From Methylobacterium oxalidis (GTDB taxonomy: Bacteria; Pseudomonadota; Alphaproteobacteria; Rhizobiales; Beijerinckiaceae), in assembly GCF_007992195.1 (NCBI RefSeq), contig NZ_BJZU01000021.1, positions 52,341 to 116,340 of the forward strand: a DNA stretch of 64,000 nt. The letters are read 5' to 3'. This document shows, one piece after another, positions 15,001-19,736 of this stretch. Numbering within the stretch: the stretch's first letter is position 1; each line of letters begins with the position of its first letter. The notes beneath the pieces were generated by a model that was not told the DNA's origin, did no database searches, and was given only the letters and a program-made list of their open reading frames with translations. The position numbers and the translations under genes were made by a program.

Positions 15001-16252
15001 CGGCTGGGGCTGGAACGGCTCCGGCTGGGGCCTCGGCGCCTACGGCTGGGGTGCGGGCGCCTACGGCTGGGCCGGCTACGGCTACGGCTGGGGCACCGGC
15101 ACCTACGGCTGGGGCCTCGATGCCTGGGCCGGGGCCGGCTGGGCCTACGGCGCGGGCTGGGGCTTCGGCGGCTGGGGCCTCGGCGAGTGGGGCTTCGGCT
15201 TCGGCACGGCGACGGTCGGCCGCGACGTCATCGCGGGCGGCGAGGGCGACAACCGCATCTTCGCCTCGCACGCCACGCTGGTGCCGGCCCTCGACGCGGC
15301 CGGGCGGACGGTCGGCCCGCACGCGCTGACGGCGCTCCTGCCCGGCGATATCGGGCTGGCGCAGGGCGTGTTCAGCCCCGGCCAGTACGCGGCCAGCATC
15401 GGCACGCTCACCACGGCGGGCGCGCCGGACTACATCCTCAACTTCGGTTACGGCATGCCGTTCGCCGGGCGCTGGGGCGGACCCGCGCTCCTCGCCTACG
15501 GGGCGAACTACCTCGCCGCGATGGAGATCGGCCTGTCCTGGAACGGCTTCGGCTATCCCTGGACGGAGGGCTTCGCCTACGGCGCCCCGGCGGCCTACGG
15601 CTGGAACGCCGGCTGGATGAACGGGGCCTACGTCTACCCGTCCTGGCCGGTCTCGCCGGGCGTCGGCGCGGCCTGGGGCTGGCCCGCGTGGGGCGTGAAT
15701 GGCTGGGGCGTGAATGGCTGGGGCGCGAACGGCTGGGGCACCTACGGCTGGGGAGCGTCCGGCTGGGGCTCGCCCGCGGCGCTCGGCTGGTCGCAGGCCC
15801 TGGCGGCACGCACCGGCTGGGCGGGCACCTGGGGCGCGCCGGGCTGGGCGGGCCTGCCGAATTCCGGCGGGGACGAGGTTTCCGGCGGCGGCTACACCTG
15901 GACCGGGATCCACAAGCGGACCCAGTACTGGACCTTCGACGCCGGGGTGACCCTGCCCGCGCTCGGCGCGGCCACGGCCGACACGCTGGCGGCGCAGGCC
16001 GGCGCGGGCCGCGCCTCGATGATCCAGGCGGTCGCGCACCGGCCCGTGGTCGCCGACGAGGTCATCCGCTCGATCAAGGGCGGCGACATCGTCCTGCGGG
16101 TGAAGCCGGACCAGGCCGCGGCAGTGCAGCCCCGCTACAGGACGTGGCTGTTCGACGAGGCGAAGGGCAGCTTCGTGCCCCAGACGGCGGAGGAGGACGA
16201 CATCCTCTTCCTCGCGGGCCGCTCGCCCGACCCGACGAGCCGCGCGCGCTGA
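2..16252 (+). CDS. Giant RTX/beta-roll repeat exoprotein (5' partial)
   Basis: The frame is open from base 2 with no start, so the real start lies upstream and only the C-terminal ~5,416 codons are visible. A GTG at 65 is merely the first possible start codon inside the window. Order of segments: beta-helix-like Gly/Asp/Thr-rich repeats (to ~4.1 kb); two Calx-beta/Ig-like stretches (~4.15-5.3 kb); first classical GGxGxDxxx nonapeptides (~5.9-6.0 kb); about 38 tandem 57-residue units (6.13-12.7 kb); scattered RTX clusters (12.7-15.25 kb); two Gly/Trp/Tyr-rich tracts; a unique C-terminus ending DPTSRAR. GGxGxD repeats normally bind Ca2+ and fold outside the cell, usually after type I secretion. 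No secretion signal can be assigned and no T1SS gene is adjacent. Methylobacterium genomes are known to carry giant repeat exoproteins. Adhesin or S-layer-like roles are inference. No frameshift was seen over 16 kb. Confidence 0.9.
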   Translation, partial: LNVTAGGQVFINAPNVVTVGKVESTGGKEIRLKSSAGLVNGGAADAVNVKGGDIVLEGGDGAVGTAAKVIGIDLQGEGALAVRTARDIYVTERAGDLNLESAFSQSGNVTLVAISGSILDGVGTDTNKIVAGNVYLRATGSIGTKADAIEVKLTGAIRATATGDVVLTETGASMKVLAINTLGDAVLRANASILDAGDLTDPRDIDSGLDTAAGSRGNPGANVSARSVTLVAKDGIGTADDAFEFNSNVARTTSGTVTLSAGLSNIYAVETADALYLATVATAENRTAFITAQAGDILNGATDYNETTGGTSNLSSGKAYLIASGSIGSDTKRIVANMRSLDGDRYGGIEGRAIAGDIWLWNIGGLRVGGVTTAATGLQAAGRIGLRTSSPLTIDKDIVAAGDITEQAGETNTTGDNLTVKSGVTIFSTGGSVTLNAGDNLTVEAGAVVKAAVAIVLRADYSAAGTPDNTPATIDLKGTFVGASIRIEGGSNGDTIALDGTFRTGTRTITSDGTAAGTSESALVRGGSITVEAKESANTLTLAGTYSTGAMRIEAGAGADTATLAGDYTLDSLTVEAGEGSNALTLNGTVTATGAVALRAGAGADTFDLQGSYNAGSMEITAGAGAGRNDLTLTGTYRIGNAFAITGGSGFDVLTDTRTLAGVPSWADVKAASLTIDLGDGVNTSSLAGSYDVSGAMLLKTGAGNDAITLAGGIRAGSFTLDAGEGDNTIILSGTYDVTGALALRAGAGRDIFDLQGRYNAGSMEISAGAGRNDLTLTGTYRIGDAFTITGTTGDDTLADVRVVGAVASRADVEAKSLAIALGDGANGASLLGRYRVTNAYSLTAGSGADVLTDARIVGAAVTEAADLQAGSIAIDLGDGANSLTLAGSHVATGAFSLTTGSGDDTVVDAAESGGLTLRAATLRGGTLSVNLGGGENVLTLLGTTVAATALTLTSAGGRDRFALRGRVQSSTTEIRLGAGDDRLDMALVSIAGNTAVYGEDGADTIVVDRLPSLTSTSGSRTDTLDIDGGQDTDTIRVQVSGTSRYRINVHDTGEADRGVDTLTILGTDAADQFLMRRNFVALVHPDADGTYTNTDVERINYDMSVNGRVIVEGGLGDDRFSMDDNAALMTIDGGAGNDFFQVGQVFGSPRDVANGLLAEDAFETTLLSFGGYLSRGISIPAVIYGGTGDDTFQIYSNKADLRLEGEDGDDTFIVRAFATSKENKIKLNAGSGNDRIEYNINAPLDIDGGSGFNKIVALGTEFADTFVVTNDGIYGAGLAIRFANVQAIEVDGLEGDDTFYVLSTPAGVVTTLIGGLGSDTFNVAGDVSGEVIARDAKGNSAVINHTVKSDDARFDGLFVQGINASVSAADGGGVSDGPGLSLREDSAVNTANAAGSSVGTYRIVPPAPKSTALRAGDKAVITVSAAQASAQSRALSGNAGTVEVSKDGATYADILTLTFTAVADGNGGFAWSADQTVWVRAKSDTAVEGEQRVAIGHSVISTNAEVNGTYVRNTLVTVIDNDKPGLIITESDGGTAVIEGSKPQQKDSYTVALNNQPEAGEEVRVTLDVATTELAFADASGVALPKDAQGRAYLTFTAANWNQPQTVLVSSPADTKPENRFVADITHVVTSHVGGANGPEGFFKAALVGTPIVRVQVTDGNTAGVVVTPAPGGVAVTASQDSYYDLVLTTAPTAPVTITLAGDGQTLTSSADPRFRAASGTTPATVTFDATNYDQPIRIVVKRNPAASQTTSDVKTFSRQPHDLSRIEGPLVLEGGVGPASRSLTPAVVLPGELSPVVKREIVDDGLPDFDKVTLYNDTTLVGVSGTVSADHIDGFGMSLNDINVATSGTNPARAFEGGITYRGMRSVEVLLGEGADTVTVTGTATDTITAIHGGGGADTITVTGSQGTLALFGDTTADRSRYDSSPANPTGRAFGFLDEGQTGRDGRPVSLNDRIDASGATGLVIIDGGAGNDTLIGGKGRNIIAGGTGNDAITGGPAADIIVGDGSFNLDDVTRIVTIADPNIGEARAAGTDTIDAKAGANIILGDHGQIYQDGSATAQIRLEGNHIVSRVVSTHTGVGGDDVISATDGDNIIVGGFGGDRITAGAGNHVILGDNGEALFTGGVLTSLKSIAGATGGDDSITAADGSTTVIGGAGKDVIGVGAGTQVILGDTGEATFVTGTRVIGGVTVAVPVLTAIKTADGEAAIGGDDSITAADGNVTVIGGAGADTIKLGKGTQVVLGDSGSATFANGAIATVTSVATDTGGDDVIEAKDGDTTIIGGFGADQVTVGAGNHVILGDNGKAVFAAGRLATIESIDPAIGGNDTITAADGNVTAIGGAGADTITLGKGTQVVLGDSGSAAFTNGLIDSIVSVATGIGGNDVIEAKDGDTTIIGGAGADQVTVGAGKHVILGDSGQALFASGVLTSIETIDPGIGGSDAITAADGNVTAIGGAGGDTITLGKGTQVVLGDSGKAEFTAGVIASITSVATDIGGNDTITAKDGDVTILGGAGSDSIVVGAGNHVILGDSGKATFRGGRTQRIESITPEIGGDDVIEGKDGDDTIIGGAGADQITTGAGNHVILGDSGEADFTVTVAGATTTSLLARIATTAPSIGGADRISFGSGTNVVLGGAAGDTITGADQGAVVLGDNGAVTFDAGGKIRRAVSTDTAIGGDDTITIGNGDNVVLGGTGFDAITIGDGSNVVMGDSGQADFEAGIVVEIASISPEIGDRDTIALGRGRNVVVGGAGGDLITAGDGADVVIGDAGHAKLTAAGLPILVETTYDNVGGDDTITLGNGDSVVLGGSGLDTIKAGNGRGVVLGDNGRADFDAAGRVSQAVTTAPTSGGRDLITLGDGGSTVIGGVGADEIRTGSGADVVVGDNGNAVFLNGLLTFIETLDSSLGSADVIDAGEGANVVLGGVGGDDVTTGSGADVIVGDDGQASFTLGVLTRITTKNEGVAGDDVIRAGAGANVVLGGSGSDRITTGAGADVVFGDNGAMDFVGGIRAEALSERAGGGGRDTIETGAGADLVVGGLGADTIDAGKTDTDDDVVFGDDAHIVFDALGRVTLAGTVDPTLGGDDQIEVGGGANIVLGGAGSDRIVSGAGADVVFGDNGSVTFAGGIRLEAISDRNGGAGDTIETGAGADLVIGGLGADTIDAGKADAHADIVFGDDGHVTFDALGRVKRAESLDPGFGGDDVIEVGGGDNVVIAGTGADSVTALGGSDVVIGDAGYAVFSAGVRVEFASTDTADGGNDTVDAGDGDNLVIGGSGSDTLTTGAGADVVLGDNGIALFELGVRARVTSDRNGGARDRIASGAGADVVLGGLGSDTIDAGKADTDADVVFGDDGQVTFDAQGRVKRAEGLDPGFGGDDVIEVGGGDNLVIAGTGADSVTALGGSDVILGDDGYAVFEAGVRVSFASTDPTDGGNDTVDAGDGDNIVIGGFGADTLTLGSGADIVLGDNGFIAFEAGLVHEVYTTDVRIGSGDVIKAGDGANIVLGGAGRDAITTGSGADVILGDHGEASFTGGRLTRIASLDPTRGDDDTILAGDGDNTILGGTGRDEIRAGSGADVALGDSGLATFRTDGKRILVRSTDVETGDADTIDLGDGDNVAIAGADDDQVTTGSGADVILGDHGRVSYDAATLIAQVLSTDTSVGGNDTIRAGDGTDVVVAGFGADSVTAGDGAKLVLGDSGQIDFAAGVIALAQTLDPRVGDADVIKLGSGRRLVLGGAGSDTVEGGRGDSVVLGDAGLVRFANGNPVHAETSDVEVAGNDTVTLGDGNGVVLGGSGADTITLGHGRSVVLGDNGTVDLDGQVRPTEITATAPDVGGRDVIVVGDGGSVVLGGFGADAITTGAGSDIVLGDNGAVTLSALVPVYVRTTSPAIGGADEIRAGAGDNVVLGGADADRIVTGSGRDAVLGDSGELRFDAQGRYSRVNTTDSAVGGDDVIEAGDGDNLVFGGAGSDTITTGSGADRILGDSGEATFADGRLVVLRSLDAAIGGKDTIRAGDGDNVVLGGADADTVTLGAGRDVVLGDSGLVRYDAQGRLAQVLSTDTAIGGDDVIDAGQGDNLVLGGAGSDTVSTGAGTDLVLGDSGEILFVGGVIASAVTLDATSGAGDVISAGDGDNLVMGGLGGDRITTGAGADAILGDHGRALFTGGVLVVLETIDAGAGGDDVIMAGDGDNLAFGGVGADRIVAGAGADMILGDNGRADLDPAGNRSVLRRARTTDLLLGGADTIDAGGGNDYAAGGTGADVVLGGGGHDVLFGDHMLYDRALPVNQRAVSIFTAAADGGGDDRIEGGDGDDFLYGQQGSDTLLGEGGDDDLTGGHNVVGGADGDDTILGGTGADVVLGDNGVITRTVLVDDVKAVTWQRNPGTFADTVLRDVLRFDLIDFVAGNDTIDGGAGDDRLFGQTGDDRILGGDGSDEIVGGLGRDTIDGGAGLDILLGDEGRIVRAYAKDGSAILNTDGTWHRDVVLEEIGTVTANIATDARHRTEVAGLSDILTAADLLLAVAGQDASGARVLHGDNGAWNTGVLAVSLAAADDDVIDGGDGNDLLFGQRGDDTLRGGAGDDVIYGDRASNLAETVSDQPAIVNAVRLIGAAAGTDLVLPLGGEVVVPAANLVPSVLAAGSPRIEVYPALAGAAADIAGSGPIRRTDGHGFTVYASIVPSLLNTRGVLAGSDTIDGGAGNDTIYGDSGETYALDVTAYATLNGRIDAVSGAMQDLLNVFEGLSRGADLMNAGLGRRSPAEIAFGNDTITGGGGDDLIVGDAGRVIVRGAGPLRDLSAASATALNGFLDDMQTVLGDLAMTGRLAQAQVAATLEAMTGQPAWSLAGNLPERFRVSHHVSVGNDVIDGGEGGDVILGDSLVLVQSGAGRTLASFDPATAGTAYAVEAELSRQWMEQNARRADHAARDHGTDPLTAALAAIVASQAPSYSLDRGNDRITGGGGNDTLVGDTAVIQVPPTGAATPASLATDRAQAIARTLGGAAGWDYGAYGWGWNGSGWGLGAYGWGAGAYGWAGYGYGWGTGTYGWGLDAWAGAGWAYGAGWGFGGWGLGEWGFGFGTATVGRDVIAGGEGDNRIFASHATLVPALDAAGRTVGPHALTALLPGDIGLAQGVFSPGQYAASIGTLTTAGAPDYILNFGYGMPFAGRWGGPALLAYGANYLAAMEIGLSWNGFGYPWTEGFAYGAPAAYGWNAGWMNGAYVYPSWPVSPGVGAAWGWPAWGVNGWGVNGWGANGWGTYGWGASGWGSPAALGWSQALAARTGWAGTWGAPGWAGLPNSGGDEVSGGGYTWTGIHKRTQYWTFDAGVTLPALGAATADTLAAQAGAGRASMIQAVAHRPVVADEVIRSIKGGDIVLRVKPDQAAAVQPRYRTWLFDEAKGSFVPQTAEEDDILFLAGRSPDPTSRAR
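6131..12715 (+). repeat. ~38 tandem 171-bp (57-residue) coding repeats
   Basis: Each unit reads roughly V(I/V)LGD(N/S)Gx(A)xF, a short variable strand, then GGDDxIxxGDGxNVVLGGxGxDxI and TGxGAD. Successive LGDxG motifs at ~6341 and ~6512 are 171 bp apart. Walking the translation gives about 38 LGD-type units from NIILGDHG (6131) to MILGDNG (~12,615). Unit length varies slightly: unit 3 has a longer insert, and three units carry a DAGK(T/A)D insert before the next VFGDD. Higher-order periods are also visible. The ~7045 and ~7388 copies of the GKGTQVVLGDSG segment are about 342 bp apart, and a block near 9,554 recurs near 10,078. Confidence 0.9.
14989..15205 (+). repeat. Gly/Trp/Tyr-rich low-complexity tract 1
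   Basis: This segment inside the giant gene encodes repeated YGWG, AYGWG and GWGLG motifs, almost entirely Gly, Trp, Tyr and Ala. It interrupts the RTX-type region and is followed by one more GGEGDN turn. The composition is unlike the preceding Asp/Thr-rich repeats and resembles aromatic/glycine-rich adhesive or aggregation-prone sequences, but no function can be assigned. Confidence 0.8.
15590..15790 (+). repeat. Gly/Trp-rich low-complexity tract 2
   Basis: The second aromatic/glycine tract contains tandem WGVNG, WGANG, WGTYG and WGASG pentapeptides (15-bp period, ~15,690-15,770). It lies about 400 bp after tract 1 and before the unique C-terminal ~110 residues. The pentapeptides are nearly perfect copies, which suggests recent slippage or unequal exchange. 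Confidence 0.75.
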
Positions 16253-16259
16253 GGCAGGA

Positions 16260-16282
16260 GGGCGGGCGGCCGACGCCCGCCC
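16260..16282 (+). terminator. GC-rich hairpin after the giant gene
   Basis: A perfect 9-bp stem (GGGCGGGCG / CGCCCGCCC) with loop GCCGA begins 7 bp after the TGA. There is no clear U-tract, so intrinsic termination is only likely. Confidence 0.45.
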
Positions 16283-16456
16283 TCGGTCCCGGAGGCGAGC
16301 TGCCCCGCCCGACGCGGCTCAGGCGCAACCTGCCCCTCGGCCCGAAGCTCCGCCCATGCCGCGCGACGCGCGGACGGGATCGCGTGCCCGCGGATCGGGG
16401 CAGCTCCACGCCAACCCTGCACTAACTTTCAGACCGGATCACCGCGTGGGGGCCGA

Positions 16457-16558
16457 TCACTCGGGCAGCGTCGCGGCCCAAGCCTGCCGCCCGGCGGCCG
16501 TTCCCGCTGCCAGACCCGCCAGCACCGACCGCCGGGTGAGCGTCATCTCGACCTTCAT
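16457..16558 (-). pseudogene. Orphan Tat leader (remnant of an exported protein)
   Basis: This 33-codon reading frame starts 19 bp after the cusA stop, on the same strand, with a GGAG-type ribosome site (GGAGCGAACG then ATG). The peptide is a recognisable twin-arginine leader (TRRSVLAGLAAG...) that ends at WAATLPE, just past a plausible signal peptidase site, and stops. A mature domain should follow, but none is readable in any frame downstream. It is probably the 5' stub of an exported, possibly copper-related protein lost by deletion. The identity of the lost enzyme cannot be told. Confidence 0.5.
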
Positions 16559-16577
16559 CGTTCGCTCCTTCGGTTCC

Positions 16578-19500
16578 TCATTCGGCGGCCAGAGGGAGCC
16601 GAACGGGCTCCCCGGCCTCGCCCGTTCGCGGCAACCCGCGCCCCTTCACCAGGGCATAGACCGCCGGGATCACGACCAGGGTCAGCACCGTCGAGGAGAT
16701 CATGCCGCCGATCATGGGCACCGCAATCCGCTGCATCACCTCGGAACCCGCGCCCGTGCTCCAGAGGATGGGGACGAGCCCTGCCATGATGGCGACGACC
16801 GTCATCATCTTCGGGCGGACCCGCTCGACCGCGCCGACCATGATGGCCCGCCGCAGGTCCCCGCGCGTGAGCGGGCGACCCTCTTGTTCGCAGCCGGCTT
16901 GGACCTCGTCGAGCGCGCGGTCGAGGTAGACCAGCATGATCACGCCGGTCTCAGCGGCGACGCCGGCGAGCGCGATGAAACCGACCGCCACCGCGACCGA
17001 CATGTTGAAGCCCACCCACCAGAGCAGCCAGACCCCGCCGACAAGCGCGAAGGGCAGCGACAGCATGACGATGAGCGTCTCGGTCAGGCGCCGGAAGTTC
17101 AGGTAGAGGAGCAGGAACACGATCAGCAGCGTCAGGGGCACCACGACCGCGAGGCGCGCCTCGGCCCGCTCCAGGTATTCGTACTGCCCGCTCCACTGCA
17201 GGGTCGTGCCCCGGGGCAGTCTGACCTCGTCGGAGACCGCCTTGCGCACCTCGGCCACGTAGCCGCCGAGGTCGCGGCCCACAATGTCGATGAACACGTA
17301 GACCGCGAGCTGACCGTTCTCGGTGCGGATCGAGGTGGGCCCCCGTACCAGCTCGACCTTGGCGACCTCGCGCAACGGCACCGTTCCCCCGGCCGGGAGC
17401 GGCACCTGCACCTCGTCGGCAATGGCCCTCGGGTCCGAGCGGAAGGCTCGCGGGTAGCGTACGTTCACGGTGTAGCGCTCGCGGCCCTCGACGGTGTTCG
17501 TCACCGCTTGGCCTCCGAGGGCGGTCGCGACCACGTCCTGCACGTCCCCGACCGACAGGCCGTAGCGCCCGAGCACCTCGCGGTCCGGCGTGATGTCGAG
17601 GAAGTAGCCGCCGATGACCCGCTCGGCGTAGGCGCTCGACGTGCCCGGCACGTTGCGGGCGACCGTCTCGACCTGGCGGGCGACCCCTTCCATGACCGTC
17701 AGGTCGGCACCCAGCACCTTCACGCCCACCGGCGTACGGATGCCGGTCGAGAGCATGTCGATGCGGGCGCGGATCGGCTGCGTCCAGGCATTCGACACGC
17801 CGGGGAACTGCAGCGCCGCGTCCATCTCGGCCTTGAGGGTGGCGAGGGTCACCCCAGGACGCCACTCCGACTTCGGCTTCAGGGCGATGACCGTCTCGAA
17901 CATCTCCATCGGCGCGGGGTCGGTCGCGGTGTTGGCGCGTCCAGCCTTGCCGTAGACCGATGCGACCTCGGGGAACGACTTGACGATGCGGTCCTGGGTC
18001 GCGAGGAGTTCGCCGGCCTTGGTCACCGAGATCCCCGGCAGGGTCGTCGGCATGTAGAGCAGGGTGCCCTCGTCGAGCTCCGGCATGAACTCGGAGCCGA
18101 GCTGCCGGGCGGGCCACACGGTCGCGATCAGGACGCCCACGGCGACCAGGACGGTGAGCAGCCGGGCCTGCAGCACGCCGGCGATGAGCGGCCGGTACAG
18201 CCAGACGAGGAGGCGGTTCAGCGGGTTGCGGTGCTCGGGCACGATCCGCCCGCGCACGAACAGCACCATGAGCGCCGGCACTAAGGTGACCGACAGGAGC
18301 GCCGCCGCCGCCATCGCGAAGGTCTTGGTGTAGGCGAGCGGCCCGAACAGCCGCCCCTCCTGGCTCTCAAGGGTGAAGATCGGCAGGAAGCTGACCGTGA
18401 TGACAAGGAGCGAGAAGAACAGGGAGGGGCCGACCTCGGACGCGGCCTCGACCAGGATCTCGACCCGGGGCTTGCCCGGGGGCGCTCGCTCCAGGTGCTT
18501 GTGGGCGTTCTCGATCATCACGATGGCGGCGTCGACCATGGCGCCGACCGCGATGGCGATGCCGCCCAGGCTCATGATGTTGGCGCCGATTCCGAGCGCC
18601 CTCATGCCGGCGAAGGCCGTCAGGATGCCGACCGGCAGCATCAGGATGGCCACCAGCGCACTGCGGACGTGCAGCAGGAACACGATGCAGACGAGCGAGA
18701 CGACGACGCTCTCCTCGACCAGCGTGTGCCTCAAGGTGTAGATGGCCGCGTCGATCAGCTGCGAGCGGTCGTAGACCGGCAGGATCTCGGTGCCCTGGGG
18801 CAGGGTCTTGGCCACCTCGGCGAGCTTCGCCTTCACCCCTTCGATGACGTTCAGGGCGTTCGCGCCGAAGCGCTGCAGGACGATGCCGCCGGCGACCTCG
18901 CCCTCGCCGTTCATCTCGGTGATGCCGCGCCGCTCGTCCGGCCCGAGCTCGACCCGGGCGACGTCCCTGACCCGCAGCGGCGTTCCGCCCGAGGTCTTCA
19001 GGACGATGTTCTCGATGTCGGCGACGCTCCGGATATAGCCGCGGCCGCGCACCATGAACTCGAATTCGGAGAGCTCGACCGTGCGGCCGCCGACGTCGGC
19101 GTTGCTCGACCGGATGGCGTCCCGGAGCTTGTTGAGGCCGATGCCCTGGGCGCGCAGGCGGTTCGGGTCGACGACCACGTTGTACTGCTTGACGAAGCCG
19201 CCGACGCCCGCGACCTCGGCCACGCCCTCGGCCCGCGAGGCGCCGAAGCGGATCACCCAGTCCTGCAGCGACCGGAGCTCGGCCAGCGTCCGCTCCTTCG
19301 CGACGACGACGTACTGGTAGACCCAGCCCACCCCCGTGGCGTCGGGCCCCAGCGTCGGCGTCGCGCCCGTCGGCAGGCGGCTCGCCGCGCCGCTGAGGTA
19401 CTCCAGCACGCGCGAGCGGCCCCAATACGGGTCGGTGCCGTCCTCGAAGATCACGTAGACGAAGCTGACGCCGAAGAACGAAAAGCCGCGCACCACCTTC

Positions 19501-19736
19501 GCCTTGGGCACCGTCAGCATGGCGGTGGTCAGCGGGTAGGTGACTTGGTCTTCGACCACCTGCGGCGCCTGACCCGGATACTCGGTGTAGACGATGGCCT
19601 GTACGTCAGAGAGGTCGGGGATGGCGTCGAGCGGCAGGGTCCTGAGCGCTAGGATGCCGGTGGCGACCGCGAACACGGTGCCGATCAGCACCAGGACGAG
19701 GTTGCGGGCCGACCAGCCGATGAGGCGAGCGATCAC
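16578..19736 (-). CDS. cusA: CusA/CzcA-type heavy-metal RND efflux pump
   Basis: The product is 1,052 residues, the usual length for the inner-membrane proton-antiport pump of the HME-RND family, which drives periplasmic or cytosolic Cu(I)/Ag(I) through a tripartite complex. Visible hallmarks are the N-terminal PLDAIPDLSDVQ and YPGQAPQVVEDQVTYPL segments, the GAMVDAAIVMIENAHK transmembrane helix with the proton-relay Asp region, and RIDMLSTGI, which holds a methionine of the kind used by the CusA Met relay. These support Cu/Ag over Zn/Co/Cd. Start is GTG; its GTGA overlap with the cusB stop indicates translational coupling. It is the last intact gene of the copper operon. No outer-membrane factor (CusC) gene is present in the window. 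Confidence 0.92.
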   Translation of the reverse strand: MIARLIGWSARNLVLVLIGTVFAVATGILALRTLPLDAIPDLSDVQAIVYTEYPGQAPQVVEDQVTYPLTTAMLTVPKAKVVRGFSFFGVSFVYVIFEDGTDPYWGRSRVLEYLSGAASRLPTGATPTLGPDATGVGWVYQYVVVAKERTLAELRSLQDWVIRFGASRAEGVAEVAGVGGFVKQYNVVVDPNRLRAQGIGLNKLRDAIRSSNADVGGRTVELSEFEFMVRGRGYIRSVADIENIVLKTSGGTPLRVRDVARVELGPDERRGITEMNGEGEVAGGIVLQRFGANALNVIEGVKAKLAEVAKTLPQGTEILPVYDRSQLIDAAIYTLRHTLVEESVVVSLVCIVFLLHVRSALVAILMLPVGILTAFAGMRALGIGANIMSLGGIAIAVGAMVDAAIVMIENAHKHLERAPPGKPRVEILVEAASEVGPSLFFSLLVITVSFLPIFTLESQEGRLFGPLAYTKTFAMAAAALLSVTLVPALMVLFVRGRIVPEHRNPLNRLLVWLYRPLIAGVLQARLLTVLVAVGVLIATVWPARQLGSEFMPELDEGTLLYMPTTLPGISVTKAGELLATQDRIVKSFPEVASVYGKAGRANTATDPAPMEMFETVIALKPKSEWRPGVTLATLKAEMDAALQFPGVSNAWTQPIRARIDMLSTGIRTPVGVKVLGADLTVMEGVARQVETVARNVPGTSSAYAERVIGGYFLDITPDREVLGRYGLSVGDVQDVVATALGGQAVTNTVEGRERYTVNVRYPRAFRSDPRAIADEVQVPLPAGGTVPLREVAKVELVRGPTSIRTENGQLAVYVFIDIVGRDLGGYVAEVRKAVSDEVRLPRGTTLQWSGQYEYLERAEARLAVVVPLTLLIVFLLLYLNFRRLTETLIVMLSLPFALVGGVWLLWWVGFNMSVAVAVGFIALAGVAAETGVIMLVYLDRALDEVQAGCEQEGRPLTRGDLRRAIMVGAVERVRPKMMTVVAIMAGLVPILWSTGAGSEVMQRIAVPMIGGMISSTVLTLVVIPAVYALVKGRGLPRTGEAGEPVRLPLAAE

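Noticed and set aside
16356..18284. 642-codon plus-strand frame opposite cusA
   Set aside because: His/Arg/Asp-rich antisense shadow; cusA on the other strand is a full, recognisable pump.
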